Shown here piece after piece: positions 9,540-18,395 of a stretch of 64,000 nt of DNA. The notes under the pieces are model-generated. The model saw only the letters and a program-made list of their open reading frames with translations, had not been told where the DNA came from and searched no databases. The position numbers were made by a program, and so were the translations under genes. The number at the start of each line of letters is the position of its first letter. Position 1 is the stretch's first letter. This DNA comes from Marinomonas lutimaris (GTDB lineage Bacteria; Pseudomonadota; Gammaproteobacteria; Pseudomonadales; Marinomonadaceae), in contig NZ_JAHLLW010000002.1 of NCBI RefSeq assembly GCF_019426345.1, forward strand, positions 370,193-434,192. Direction: 5' to 3'.

Positions 9540-10720
9540 ACTACTCCCATCTGACGGGCCTCTTTTAAGCTTTGTATATAAAGGTCTTTCAATGATTGTT
9601 TTGATAAGTTTTTACTTTCTAGGTGATCAAAAGGAATCTTTTCCCAACGGCCTGCTTCATATGCAATCACTATTTTTAAAACACTGCCCAGATTCCCCTT
9701 GTATTCTAATAACGCTGTTTTAATATTTTCATCGAGCGGCAAATCTTTCAAAAGCGTCAGCAGATCTTCATCTAGGAAACTAGGTAGGTAGGAAAAAAGT
9801 CCTACTAAAAAAGCACCATCTAATTTAGGAAACAGCGCGGCAGAAAGACCTTGGCAAAAGCAAGCGCGAGAAACCGCCATCGAAAACAAACAATCAGGCT
9901 TACCTGATACGCTGCCTAACATAACGAGTCCAACCCATTTAATAAGATCTCTAACGCCAATTATTTCGATAGCTCGCTGAGCATTAGAGACATTAAATTG
10001 ACTGCGATAAATCACTGAATGTGTAAGTTTAATGATTCGATAGGTGAGCGTTGGATCTCGTTCAATATATTCAGCCAACACTCGAGGTGAGGATTCACGG
10101 TCATTCAATGCCACTAATAAATCAATTAAAATGGCTTTATGCGCTAAAATCCGCTTACCTTTGACTGACGTCGCTTTATTGATAAAGTTTCCACTAAATT
10201 GTCCCTCGGGGACACTTTCTAAGAGCCGCATAAATTGTTCCGCCTTTTCAACTTTATTCACCCAAAGGGTTTTCGAAGATAAAACTGGATGTTTAATGCG
10301 GGCAACAACATCATCAATAGATAGATGGTTTAATGAAAATAGCACGTAAGAAAAAATACTGAATAAATCAGCAGAAAATTTTTCAGGGTTAGGATTTATA
10401 ATGCCAAGTTGGTAGCCTTGTAGACGAAACTCAGATAATGTTTCAAGATGCTTTTCAGCCAATTCATTGGCATTTAAAAAAATCACCATATGGATATTTG
10501 TTGGTAGTGGAAGGGCGGCCAGTTCGACTAAGCTAGTGCGAAAAAATATAGTTTTTTGCTGTGTAATTTCAGTAAGATTGACATCGACAAACAAGGAGCT
10601 TAAAAAAGAAGCGTCGTGACCTTGTTCTTCAATACTTGGATGCAGTATGTAATAAGCGATTGTTTCTGAGAGTCGATTTACAACCGCTTTACGGCAAAAA
10701 AGTACGTCGTCGTCCTTCAT
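9536..10720 (-). CDS. EAL-like/HDOD domain signalling protein
   Basis: 394 aa. The C-terminal half is an HDOD domain (about residues 185-380), recognisable from the run LAEYIERDPTLTYRIIKLTH and the segment AIEIIGVRDLIKWVGLVML. The N-terminal half resembles the degenerate EAL-like modules of YuxH-type proteins: it has no EAL motif and no obvious metal ligands, so phosphodiesterase activity is not expected. HDOD proteins without catalytic residues act as signalling scaffolds, often with chemotaxis or c-di-GMP systems. It lies next to cheV (divergent) and is coupled to tatD by a 4-bp overlap. Domain call good; role unknown. Confidence 0.82.
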   Translation of the reverse strand: MKDDDVLFCRKAVVNRLSETIAYYILHPSIEEQGHDASFLSSLFVDVNLTEITQQKTIFFRTSLVELAALPLPTNIHMVIFLNANELAEKHLETLSEFRLQGYQLGIINPNPEKFSADLFSIFSYVLFSLNHLSIDDVVARIKHPVLSSKTLWVNKVEKAEQFMRLLESVPEGQFSGNFINKATSVKGKRILAHKAILIDLLVALNDRESSPRVLAEYIERDPTLTYRIIKLTHSVIYRSQFNVSNAQRAIEIIGVRDLIKWVGLVMLGSVSGKPDCLFSMAVSRACFCQGLSAALFPKLDGAFLVGLFSYLPSFLDEDLLTLLKDLPLDENIKTALLEYKGNLGSVLKIVIAYEAGRWEKIPFDHLESKNLSKQSLKDLYIQSLKEARQMGVV

Positions 10721-10767
10721 TAAGAGTCCTTGTAAGAAATAGTGAACACAAAAAAATACTGTAAGAT

Positions 10768-10796
10768 TTAGCCTTATAGAATATCATGGTTATAAT
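10768..10796 (+). promoter_or_regulatory. Candidate sigma70 promoter for cheV
   Basis: A perfect TATAAT at 10791-10796 with a weak -35 (TTAGCC, 10768-10773) at 17-bp spacing. It lies about 40 bp before the cheV start, and a GGAG ribosome binding site stands 7 nt before the ATG. Prediction by eye only. Confidence 0.5.
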
Positions 10797-10834
10797 GGAT
10801 TAATGCCTTAATTTAAAAATGTTTGGAGTAATAT

Positions 10835-11770
10835 ATGGCAAGCATGCTAGACGCTGTAGACCAAAGAACCAAGTTAGTGGGTGAAAACCGCTTGGAACTT
10901 TTAATGTTCCGCCTTGGTGGAATGCAAATGTTTGCAATAAACGTTTTTAAAGTTCAAGAGGTAGTCATGCTGCCTAAGTTGAACTTGATGCCGCATAGAC
11001 ACCCGTCTGTGGCTGGTGTTACACACTTTCGTGGTAGGACGGTTCCTGTTATCGACCTGTCTGAATCTATTGGCATGAGACCGATTGACCGTACTCAGCC
11101 ATGTAATTTAATTGTGACCGAATACAATAATACCGTTCAAGGATTTATGGTTGGTGAAGTAGATCGTATTATCAATATGAATTGGAATGAAATCTTGCCT
11201 CCACCAGATGGTACAGGGCGTCAGCATTATCTAACCGCAATAACTAGAGTTAATGACCGCATAGTTGAGATTATTGACGTTGAAAAAGTCTTGGCCGAAA
11301 TTTCACCTTATGACGGTAGTATCAGTGATCATGTCATTGATAAAGACTTATTATCCCTTGCAAAAGGTTTAGAGGTTTTAATTGTGGATGACTCATCTGT
11401 TGCTCTGGCTCAATGTCGCTCCACATTAGACTTTCTGGGGATAAAAGTACATGAGGCAACCAACGGTAAGCGTGGTTTAGAGACCCTTAAAAAGTGGGCT
11501 GATGGGGGTGAAATTGTTCCAGAAAAACTCCTGATGATGATTACCGACGCAGAAATGCCTGAAATGGATGGATATCGTTTAACTCGCGAAGTACGTGAAG
11601 ACCCTAGACTAAAAGATCTTTATATCGTTTTGCATACATCACTCAGTGGTAGCTTCAATAAAGCAATGGTGCAAAAGGTGGGCTGTGACGATTTCTTATC
11701 AAAATTCCAACCTGATAAATTAGCAACATTGATTCAGGATCGTATGCGTAGCGTTGTTGAACAAGAGTAA
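10835..11770 (+). CDS. cheV: Chemotaxis protein CheV (CheW-REC)
   Basis: 311 aa. An N-terminal CheW-like coupling domain (about residues 20-165, with LLMFRL and GVTHFRGRTVPVIDLSE) is fused to a C-terminal receiver domain (about 180-305). The receiver shows the acidic pair in LIVDDSS, the phospho-acceptor Asp in MMITDAEMPEMDG, Thr/Ser in LHTSLSG and the conserved Lys in FLSKFQ. It couples chemoreceptors to CheA and may buffer phosphate flow. It stands alone, not in a che operon. Followed by an intrinsic terminator. Confidence 0.94.
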   Translation: MASMLDAVDQRTKLVGENRLELLMFRLGGMQMFAINVFKVQEVVMLPKLNLMPHRHPSVAGVTHFRGRTVPVIDLSESIGMRPIDRTQPCNLIVTEYNNTVQGFMVGEVDRIINMNWNEILPPPDGTGRQHYLTAITRVNDRIVEIIDVEKVLAEISPYDGSISDHVIDKDLLSLAKGLEVLIVDDSSVALAQCRSTLDFLGIKVHEATNGKRGLETLKKWADGGEIVPEKLLMMITDAEMPEMDGYRLTREVREDPRLKDLYIVLHTSLSGSFNKAMVQKVGCDDFLSKFQPDKLATLIQDRMRSVVEQE

Positions 11771-11774
11771 TAAC

Positions 11775-11823
11775 TTAGCACAAGTTTAGTGTGCTAAATA
11801 AGCAGGCCAGTGCCTGCTTTTTT
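11775..11823 (+). terminator. Terminator after cheV
   Basis: Two consecutive hairpins: TTAGCACA/TGTGCTAA (11775-11782 with 11790-11797), then AAGCAGGC-CAGT-GCCTGCTT (11800-11819) running into six T residues. The second is a classic Rho-independent terminator. Confidence 0.85.
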
Positions 11824-11866
11824 GTTGTCTTACTCATGGCTAGAGAGTCGTGGCTAAAGGAGTTGT

Positions 11867-12679
11867 TTGGATCTTATGCCAACTATCGAAATGTTTTTTT
11901 TACTACTCTTCATTGGCGCAGCAACAGGGTCAGCTACTTCCGTTATAAAAATAGCGCCATCACTTATTGCCATTCCAGCTTTATATTTTTTCTTACCCGT
12001 TTTTAATTTATCTTTTCAAGATCTTATGCTTCCTACCATTGCAACCTGCATTGCTGCGTTTATTCCAACGCATCTTTATGCTTGGATAACGTCAATGAAG
12101 AAAGCAGAAGTTGACTCCCAGCACCTAATTAACTTCGCTCCAGGTATTGCTATGGGTGGGGTGATAGGAGCGCAGCTATTGTCTCTAAGTAGCTTGCTCG
12201 TATTCAAAATTGCTTTCTCATTGATATCATTAATTACTGTTTTGAATATTGTCTTCCGACCACAGCTAAGAAGCATTAACACTGTAAAAATAGGGAAATT
12301 AGCTCATTTACCCATTGGCTTATTTGTTGGGGTTTTGTCTCTTCTATCAGGTAATTGCGGTCGAGTGCTTGCCAGTTTGCTATGCTCATTAAAAAAAGTA
12401 GATCAGAAACAACATCAAGGCACATCCGATGGCTTTGTTGTTTTTGCTTCTATTGCAGCATTGGTCGGTTTTATTTATCCAGCGCAGACATTTGATCACA
12501 TGAATATGGCAGGATTTGCTGGTGCGGTACATTTGCCTTCCATGATGATTTTGTCATTCAGTCATTTTTTCTTTTACTGGCTAAGTCGCAATCTAGGTAA
12601 TGACTTGGACAAGAGTGTCTTATCTATCAGCTTTGTTGTTTTTATTACCTGCTCATTGATTCGCATATGGATTACATAG
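11867..12679 (+). CDS. TSUP (TauE/SafE) family membrane permease
   Basis: 270 aa if translation begins at the TTG at 11867, or 267 from the ATG at 11876. About eight hydrophobic helices, with the family's repeated glycine-rich loops (FIGAATGSATSVIKIAPSL and the related GLFVGVLSLLSGNCG), identify the sulfite exporter/permease superfamily. Members move sulfite, organosulfonates or other small anions; the substrate is not predictable here. The AAAGGAG at 11856-11862 lies 4 nt before the TTG and 13 nt before the ATG, so the start is uncertain. No functional partner nearby. Confidence 0.8.
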   Translation: MDLMPTIEMFFLLLFIGAATGSATSVIKIAPSLIAIPALYFFLPVFNLSFQDLMLPTIATCIAAFIPTHLYAWITSMKKAEVDSQHLINFAPGIAMGGVIGAQLLSLSSLLVFKIAFSLISLITVLNIVFRPQLRSINTVKIGKLAHLPIGLFVGVLSLLSGNCGRVLASLLCSLKKVDQKQHQGTSDGFVVFASIAALVGFIYPAQTFDHMNMAGFAGAVHLPSMMILSFSHFFFYWLSRNLGNDLDKSVLSISFVVFITCSLIRIWIT

Positions 12680-12805
12680 CGAGTTATCGCGCTGGTCGGT
12701 ACTTTACCTTCTCATATTTCATAGTTAAACAATAAAACTGACACTATCTTTCCCTTTAGATACGAAACTAAACAATACCTGGCCTTAAATAGCTTGGTAT
12801 TTTCA

Positions 12806-12834
12806 TTATTGCCCCCATTTTATTGGCTTATAAT
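12806..12834 (+). promoter_or_regulatory. Candidate promoter for hemH operon
   Basis: A perfect TATAAT at 12829-12834 with TTATTG at 12806-12811 (17-bp spacer), about 24 bp upstream of the likely hemH RNA-proximal region. Its position rules out the upstream in-frame TTG at 12823 as the start codon. Prediction by eye. Confidence 0.5.
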
Positions 12835-12864
12835 GCATTAAGAATTCAAACCAAAAGGTATAAC

Positions 12865-13857
12865 ATGAAAAACAAGAACGACTATGGCGTATTGATGATG
12901 AACTTGGGGACACCAGATGCTCCGCAGACACCCGAAGTCCGCCGTTATCTTAGAGAGTTCTTGTCTGATTCTCGTGTTGTAGATTTAAACCCTTTAATTT
13001 GGAAGCCAATTCTTAATCTCATTATCCTGACGCTACGCCCACCAAAAGTAGCCAAAATTTACCAGCAAGTTTGGATGGATGAAGGCTCGCCTCTTTTAGT
13101 ATTAAGCGAGAGATTAAAAGAAAAGGTAAAAACAGCTTTATCAGGAAAAACAGGGCAAACCGTTCCCGTTGAACTTGCAATGACTTATGGCAACCCAAGT
13201 GTCGAAACCGCGGCGAACAAATTGAGAGAACAGGGCGTTAAAAATATCATTGTCGTCCCCATGTACCCACAATTCTCAGCAACTACAACGGCTGCGGCGT
13301 ACGACAGATTAATGAAGTCGCTCAAAAAATGCCCTCATTGGCCTTCGTTACAGTTGCTTCATGATTACGCTGATCATCCTATGTACATCCAAGCGTTAGC
13401 CAATTCTGTGCGTGCCCAGTGGGATAAGCAAGGAGAAAGGCGCCACCTTGTTTTGTCTTACCATGGCATTCCAAAGCGTTATGTTACTAATGGCGATCCT
13501 TATGCTCGACGCTGTGAAACAACAAGTCGACTGGTTGCTGAAGAACTGGAGCTTGGTGATCATGAATGGACTCATGTTTATCAGTCTAGATTTGGCCGTG
13601 AAGAATGGTTAAAGCCTTATGCTGATGCCACTTTAAAGGCGCTTCCTTCTATGGGCATAAAGAAAATCAACATCATCAGTCCTGCTTTTTCAATTGATTG
13701 TATAGAAACGCTCGAAGAAGTGACCCTAGAACTAGGTGATGAGTTTAAAAACAATGGCGGATTGGCGTTTGATTACATTCCAGCACTAAACGATACACCG
13801 GATCAAGTTGCACTGTATGTGGACTTGATAGAGACAAACACTAAACAATGGACATAA
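12865..13857 (+). CDS. hemH: Ferrochelatase
   Basis: 330 aa. Inserts Fe2+ into protoporphyrin IX, the last step of protoheme synthesis. Visible signatures: GVLMMNLGTPDAP at the N-terminus, the PMYPQFSATT block, the catalytic His in LSYHGIPKRY and the acidic run in DCIETLEEV. I choose ATG 12865, preceded by AAAAGG at a 7-8 nt distance. Followed one base later by a HAD phosphatase, so the two are probably co-transcribed. hemN, another late heme gene, lies about 17 kb to the right. Confidence 0.96.
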   Translation: MKNKNDYGVLMMNLGTPDAPQTPEVRRYLREFLSDSRVVDLNPLIWKPILNLIILTLRPPKVAKIYQQVWMDEGSPLLVLSERLKEKVKTALSGKTGQTVPVELAMTYGNPSVETAANKLREQGVKNIIVVPMYPQFSATTTAAAYDRLMKSLKKCPHWPSLQLLHDYADHPMYIQALANSVRAQWDKQGERRHLVLSYHGIPKRYVTNGDPYARRCETTSRLVAEELELGDHEWTHVYQSRFGREEWLKPYADATLKALPSMGIKKINIISPAFSIDCIETLEEVTLELGDEFKNNGGLAFDYIPALNDTPDQVALYVDLIETNTKQWT

Positions 13858-13858
13858 A

Positions 13859-14596
13859 ATGACGTTGAATCGTTCTAACATTCAAACAATAGCTTTTGAT
13901 GCAGACGATACACTCTGGCGAAATGAAGACATATTCATTCACGCCCAAGATGAGTTTATAAACCTTCTTCTGCCATATCATGACGAAGCTTACATTCGTG
14001 CTCATTTAGGTGAAGTGCAGATTAATAATTTAGAGCATTTTGGTTACGGTATCAAAGGCTTCACCTTGTCGATGATAGAAACAGCTATTGAACTAACAGA
14101 AGGTCGCATCTCTGGCAATGAAATACATGAGATAATACAGCTAGCAAAATGTATGCTGGCTTCTCCTGTTGAGCTATTACCTAATATAGAACACGTGCTG
14201 TCTCAACTAAAAGGGCAGTTTCGATTATTGGTTATCACCAAAGGAGATTTGCTTGATCAGGAAAGCAAACTAGCACGATCAGGTATTGCTGAGTATTTTG
14301 ATGCGATTGAAATTGTTAGTGATAAAACATCTGACGCTTATCAACAAATACTTCAACGCCACAAGATCTCTACAGAACATTTTTTGATGATTGGTAATTC
14401 TTTGAAATCGGATATTCTTCCTGTTCTTGATATTGGTGCCCAAGCACTTCATATTCCTTATCACAGCACTTGGGACCACGAACAAGTAACAGACGAAACA
14501 CTATTACGTTACCCGCAACTTGGTGCGCTTAGCGATATTTCTAAACTTTTTGATTGGTTAAATCTTTCACCGCTTGAAAACAAAGAGGCAGTGTGA
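13859..14596 (+). CDS. HAD-family hydrolase
   Basis: 245 aa. Haloacid dehalogenase-like phosphatase: motif I FDADDTLW (nucleophile Asp and acid Asp), motif II VITKGD, motif III Lys in SDKT, and motif IV IGNSLKSDI. The cap is a C1 helical type between motifs I and II. The conserved tail GAQALHIPYHSTWDHE is seen in a conserved family of HAD proteins of unknown substrate. Starts one base after hemH and is coupled to the next gene by a TGATG overlap. Confidence 0.85.
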   Translation: MTLNRSNIQTIAFDADDTLWRNEDIFIHAQDEFINLLLPYHDEAYIRAHLGEVQINNLEHFGYGIKGFTLSMIETAIELTEGRISGNEIHEIIQLAKCMLASPVELLPNIEHVLSQLKGQFRLLVITKGDLLDQESKLARSGIAEYFDAIEIVSDKTSDAYQQILQRHKISTEHFLMIGNSLKSDILPVLDIGAQALHIPYHSTWDHEQVTDETLLRYPQLGALSDISKLFDWLNLSPLENKEAV

Positions 14597-14964
14597 TGAA
14601 ACATATAAAAGCAATTTTTTGCTCGCTTATTCTTATTTCCACCTTGGCTCAGGCTGAAGAAAGTACGCTAGATAAAGCAAAGGATGGTGCGCAAAAAATA
14701 TGGGAAAAAACCAAAACCACAACATCCGAAATAGCCGATACTACCGCAGAAAAAGCATCAGAATTTGGTGAGAAAGCGTCTGAATTTGGCAGTAAGGCAT
14801 CTACAAAAACCAAAGAAACAGGTGCTATTGTCTGGGAGAAAATGAAGGAGGCAGGTACAGCAACCGCAGATGGTGCAAGAGAAGGCGCCTCAAAAATTCG
14901 CCGTCTTGCTGGGCAGGACGATTGCAAAAAAGACAGTGCACCTTGTAGTAAAGCCAAAGAGTAG
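14596..14964 (+). CDS. Secreted helical repeat protein (LEA-like)
   Basis: 122 aa. A cleavable signal peptide covers about residues 1-20, ending LAQA-EES. The mature part is low-complexity and helical, built from degenerate 11-residue units (EKASEFGEKASEFGSKAS, KTKETGAIVWEKMKEAG) like those of LEA/apolipoprotein-type amphipathic proteins. A short tail carries two cysteines (DDCKKDSAPC). The ATG at 14596 overlaps the HAD stop; a GTG at 14593 is also possible. Likely periplasmic. Function unknown, though such repeats are often linked to envelope or desiccation stress. Confidence 0.7.
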   Translation: MKHIKAIFCSLILISTLAQAEESTLDKAKDGAQKIWEKTKTTTSEIADTTAEKASEFGEKASEFGSKASTKTKETGAIVWEKMKEAGTATADGAREGASKIRRLAGQDDCKKDSAPCSKAKE

Positions 14965-14968
14965 CCTT

Positions 14969-15484
14969 GTGCAGGAAAAAGACAGCAAAGCCCCCGCAAC
15001 ATCATCTAGTAACTGGGAACAAGAGTTCCTAGAACAGGACGATGATGCTCATATTAAATCAGCTAAAATTCGCTATCGCTGTCCAAAATGCGAGAGTTTA
15101 TTGATTTTAAAAGAAGGTGCTAATGGCGCTTTCTGGGGGTGTGAATCCTATCCAGTCTGTAACTACACGGCGAATAATGAAAATGGCAAGCCAGTTAGGG
15201 CAAAGCGCTATCTTTGTCCAGCCTGCCAGTCTCCGTTAAGACGAAAAACATTCAAAGACAATGCCTTTTGGGGATGCTCTAATTATCCCGAATGCAAAGT
15301 AACGGTAGAAGATGACAACGGTGTTCCTTCAAGTACGAAAAAATACCCTTGCCGCGCTTGTGGACACTATTTAGTCAGAAAAAAGAGCAAGAATGGCTAC
15401 TTCTGGGGATGCATTACTTACCCGGTCTGCACAAACACCTTGAATGACGACAAAGGCTTACCGGTATTAAAAAAGAAACGCTAA
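14969..15484 (+). CDS. Triple topoisomerase-type zinc-ribbon protein
   Basis: 171 aa from the GTG at 14969, four bases after the previous stop. After an acidic N-terminus (about 40 aa) come three repeats of the C4 zinc ribbon found at the C-terminus of bacterial topoisomerase I. Each has CxxC, then a G-[AY/N]-FWGC block, then YPxC. The three are CPKC...FWGCESYPVC, CPAC...FWGCSNYPEC and CRAC...FWGCITYPVC, separated by about 25-residue linkers ending in GxP. No topoisomerase catalytic domain is present. Probably a single-strand DNA or RNA binding protein; the role is inferred. An in-frame start at 14870 would overlap the previous gene by 95 bp and is less likely. Confidence 0.78.
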   Translation: MQEKDSKAPATSSSNWEQEFLEQDDDAHIKSAKIRYRCPKCESLLILKEGANGAFWGCESYPVCNYTANNENGKPVRAKRYLCPACQSPLRRKTFKDNAFWGCSNYPECKVTVEDDNGVPSSTKKYPCRACGHYLVRKKSKNGYFWGCITYPVCTNTLNDDKGLPVLKKKR

Positions 15485-15507
15485 CAGGCTGAGTAACAGT
15501 CAATTTT

Positions 15508-16389
15508 TTAGTAACGTTTCGCAATATCCGATAACGCATCCTCAATATTATCGAATTCAAATTCAAAGCCTTGCTTCTCTAACTGTTGAGGGATTATCTT
15601 CGCACCTTCCGTCAATAAAGTCGCCATTTCTCCAAAAATGAGATCCAGTGGCCATTTAGGTGTCGGTAAAATAGCAGGGCGTTTCAATGACGCTGCATAG
15701 GATTTTGCAAAGTGTTTTTGTTCAATTAGTTGCGGCGCTACCAAGTTATAAGTCCCTTTATATGACTCATCAAACATAGCATTCGTAATTGCGTTCAACA
15801 CATCGGCTATGTGTACCCACGAAAACCATTGTCCACCGCCAGCGATAGGCCCACCTAAACCGCATAAAAATGGTAGGCGCATTTTTTCTAACGCCCCACT
15901 CATACCCAATACAACCCCTAAGCGAAATATCACAACCCTTGTATCATCATTCGCAAATGCCTTTGCAGAACTTTCCCATGCAGCGCAGAGCTCATGAGAA
16001 AATCCTGGTTTTGGTGGTGTGTTTTCATAAAAAATTTCGTTTCTTGCTACGCCATAATAACCAACAGCCGACATTGAAATGACAGTCTTTGGCGGGTGCT
16101 TTAATGCATTCTTTATCTTGCTTGTTAGAGACACGCGACTTTCAAAGAGCGCCGTTTTACGCTTTTTTGTCCAGCGCTGGCTAGCAATATTCTCACCAGC
16201 CAGATTGATGAACACATCTATTTTATCGTCTAGTGTTTCTAACATCTCCCATGTCAGTTGGGTAACGCTAGCATCTAGTTGCTTATTAAATTTTCGCACT
16301 AAAGCATAAATCTGATGATCATCTTTTAGTAACACCTTGAGTAAAGATTGACCAATAAAGCCTGTTGCTCCAGATAATAAAACCTTCAT
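15508..16389 (-). CDS. YfcH-type NAD(P)-dependent epimerase (SDR)
   Basis: 293 aa. Extended short-chain dehydrogenase of the TIGR01777 family. The Rossmann glycine motif is SGATGFIGQSL at residues 6-16. VISMSAVGYYG carries the catalytic Ser/Tyr region, and the C-terminal domain (DUF1731) includes the PKWPLDLIFGEMATLLTEG segment. Substrate unknown; the family is widespread and annotated as sugar-nucleotide epimerase. I place the start at 16389 because a GGAG lies about 9 nt upstream. Longer in-frame starts up to 16452 have no support. Confidence 0.85.
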   Translation of the reverse strand: MKVLLSGATGFIGQSLLKVLLKDDHQIYALVRKFNKQLDASVTQLTWEMLETLDDKIDVFINLAGENIASQRWTKKRKTALFESRVSLTSKIKNALKHPPKTVISMSAVGYYGVARNEIFYENTPPKPGFSHELCAAWESSAKAFANDDTRVVIFRLGVVLGMSGALEKMRLPFLCGLGGPIAGGGQWFSWVHIADVLNAITNAMFDESYKGTYNLVAPQLIEQKHFAKSYAASLKRPAILPTPKWPLDLIFGEMATLLTEGAKIIPQQLEKQGFEFEFDNIEDALSDIAKRY

Positions 16390-16556
16390 TTCATCGTGCT
16401 CCATGTATTGCGATAATGGTTGTAATACGTATAAAAAATGAAATAGGATCAATAACTTCCTAAATTTACCTGATAATCTTTTTTTTGCCTGTTTTAGTCA
16501 GAAGATTTTAAGGTTTTTTGCTCTGCACCTTCTTTTTCTGACATAGGATGGCTAAA

Positions 16557-16964
16557 ATGGGGAATCGAGAAACATTAGGTACCAAAATGCTACGCAAAGA
16601 ATACGATCACATCATACTTCTCGCTCATGGAAGCCCTGATCCTCTTTGGAAAGAGCCCTTCGAATCACTCTATCATCAGGTGTCGCAAACCTATGGTGAA
16701 GACAACGTAAGTTTGGCTTATATGGAACTTACATCGCCATCATTGGAAGATGTCGTCGCGATGCTTGGTACAGAGGTTCGTAATGTTGCTGTTTTGCCAC
16801 TATTTTTAGCGGTGGGGCGGCATCTAAGACATGACGTACCAGCGCAAATAACAGCCTTGCAAACAGACGAACTGCACATAGAGTTGCTACCTCCAATTGG
16901 AGATGATGCGTTAGTAAAACAGGCCATGCAAACGGTCGTTGCCAATCATTTAGGTAAGGTTTAG
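16557..16964 (+). CDS. CbiX/SirB-like single-domain chelatase
   Basis: 135 aa from ATG 16557 (an ATG at 16548 is also in frame). Class II chelatase half-domain: an N-terminal metal-binding His in ILLAHGSPDP and the second conserved block LPLFLAVGRHLRHDVP. Short CbiX proteins act on sirohydrochlorin (cobalt or iron insertion for B12 or siroheme). No cob or cys genes lie nearby, so the substrate is open. An AGGA 8 nt before 16557 favours that start. The gene precedes mksF by 39 bp on the same strand. Confidence 0.8.
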   Translation: MGNRETLGTKMLRKEYDHIILLAHGSPDPLWKEPFESLYHQVSQTYGEDNVSLAYMELTSPSLEDVVAMLGTEVRNVAVLPLFLAVGRHLRHDVPAQITALQTDELHIELLPPIGDDALVKQAMQTVVANHLGKV

Positions 16965-17003
16965 ACATGCCATTAGTTTTCGTTAATTCATGGAGCCGGA
17001 TGA

Positions 17004-18395
17004 ATGCTATTTAGACACTTACCTGATGAAATATTTCAGGCATTAAGCGGCTCTAATAGAGCATTGATTGAAGCTGTATTAAATGATCTTGCCGAAGTTT
17101 TTTATGATCACGCCGAAGATCCAATAAAAGACAAATCGACCATTATCGAGTCGATTGAAGACACGTTGCATAAGTTAGATACGCTTGCTTGGCATGATGA
17201 TCAAAAAGAATCCTTTGATTCCCCTAAAACCATCCATGATTATGCTTTAAGAATCTACCATCGCTTAGTTAATACTGGGTGGCTGGTTGAAGAGCAGGAG
17301 TTGTATCGTGTCAGTGTATTAATGACACCGCAAATCTCCATGTTGCTTCGCTCTCTAGTAGAAATTAGTCGTCACGGTAAACGCAACTACGGCGCAACCG
17401 TCTTGAGCATTCTTAGTAATTTAGAATCCGTTGCTAAACATCCCAAAGAGCGAGGCGTAACATTACGCCAATCAGCGGAAGCTTCTAGGGATTTCTCGGC
17501 ACATTTGAACCAAATATTGCTTGGCATACGCAGCCTACAACGAGAGTTGTTTGCAAGCCGAGACCCTAAAGCTATTGTGGCAGGTTTTTTTGATTTATTC
17601 GTTGAGGGTATCTTGATCGCTGACTATAAAACGATCAAAACCAGTAACAACCCGTTTCGATTTAGACGCCAAATTCTTGAGTTAACTCAAGAGTTTTTAA
17701 GCAACCCAGAAACCATGGGGCAGGTTGCTCAGTGCTATGTTGATCAGCAACTGATTACCATGGGCGAAGCGCAAGCCATGGTCGAAAAAGATTGCCGTGA
17801 CATCATTCAAACCTTTAGCAACATAGAGCAGCGCTTAGAGCGTATCGATGAATACCGCTATCGTTTGGAAAAACGTGCAGCTGATACGGCGCGCTACATG
17901 GACAGTTCTAGACCTGGTATGGCCAATAAAATAGCGGGTATCATTACTGATGTAGCGAAATACGACAAGTTGCCTATTTTAAAAGAAGTTATTGGCTCTC
18001 GTTTTGTTGGTATGGCTTCAGCGGCACAACCAACAAAACGCCGTGAGCCACCACCACCTAGAGTCATGACGCCATCAGAAGTGTCTGCGGATGCGATTAA
18101 AATGCGTGACCAGCAGCGTCGCTTCCATGAAGCCCGACAAGTTACCATTCCAAAAATGCAAAGCTATTTAGATACACAAATCGCTTCAGGCGATAGTAAG
18201 CATATTTTAGATTTCACCATTGAATCGGTAGAAGATTTTGTTTGTTTTGACCATTTACGCTATGTCGGTTCACTAGGTGTGAGTGCTAAAAAAATAGAAG
18301 ATTTATTTGAAGTACAGTTTACTAATGAATACTTGGATGTACATAACTTCGTTGAATGTCGGGAATTTACTGTAGTGCGTAGGAGCAAAGCGTAA
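17004..18395 (+). CDS. mksF: Condensin kleisin subunit MksF/JetA
   Basis: 463 aa. N-terminal winged-helix region beginning LFRHLPDEIFQALSG, a long helical middle with coiled-coil character (about residues 160-320), a proline-rich linker (RREPPPPRVMTP near 350) and a C-terminal winged-helix. This architecture, with the following DUF4194-type and SMC-type genes, identifies the kleisin of an MksBEF (JetABC-like, MukF-related) complex. Kleisins bridge SMC heads. GGAG ribosome binding site about 9 nt before the ATG. Its stop codon touches the mksE start with a TAATG overlap. Confidence 0.82.
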   Translation: MLFRHLPDEIFQALSGSNRALIEAVLNDLAEVFYDHAEDPIKDKSTIIESIEDTLHKLDTLAWHDDQKESFDSPKTIHDYALRIYHRLVNTGWLVEEQELYRVSVLMTPQISMLLRSLVEISRHGKRNYGATVLSILSNLESVAKHPKERGVTLRQSAEASRDFSAHLNQILLGIRSLQRELFASRDPKAIVAGFFDLFVEGILIADYKTIKTSNNPFRFRRQILELTQEFLSNPETMGQVAQCYVDQQLITMGEAQAMVEKDCRDIIQTFSNIEQRLERIDEYRYRLEKRAADTARYMDSSRPGMANKIAGIITDVAKYDKLPILKEVIGSRFVGMASAAQPTKRREPPPPRVMTPSEVSADAIKMRDQQRRFHEARQVTIPKMQSYLDTQIASGDSKHILDFTIESVEDFVCFDHLRYVGSLGVSAKKIEDLFEVQFTNEYLDVHNFVECREFTVVRRSKA

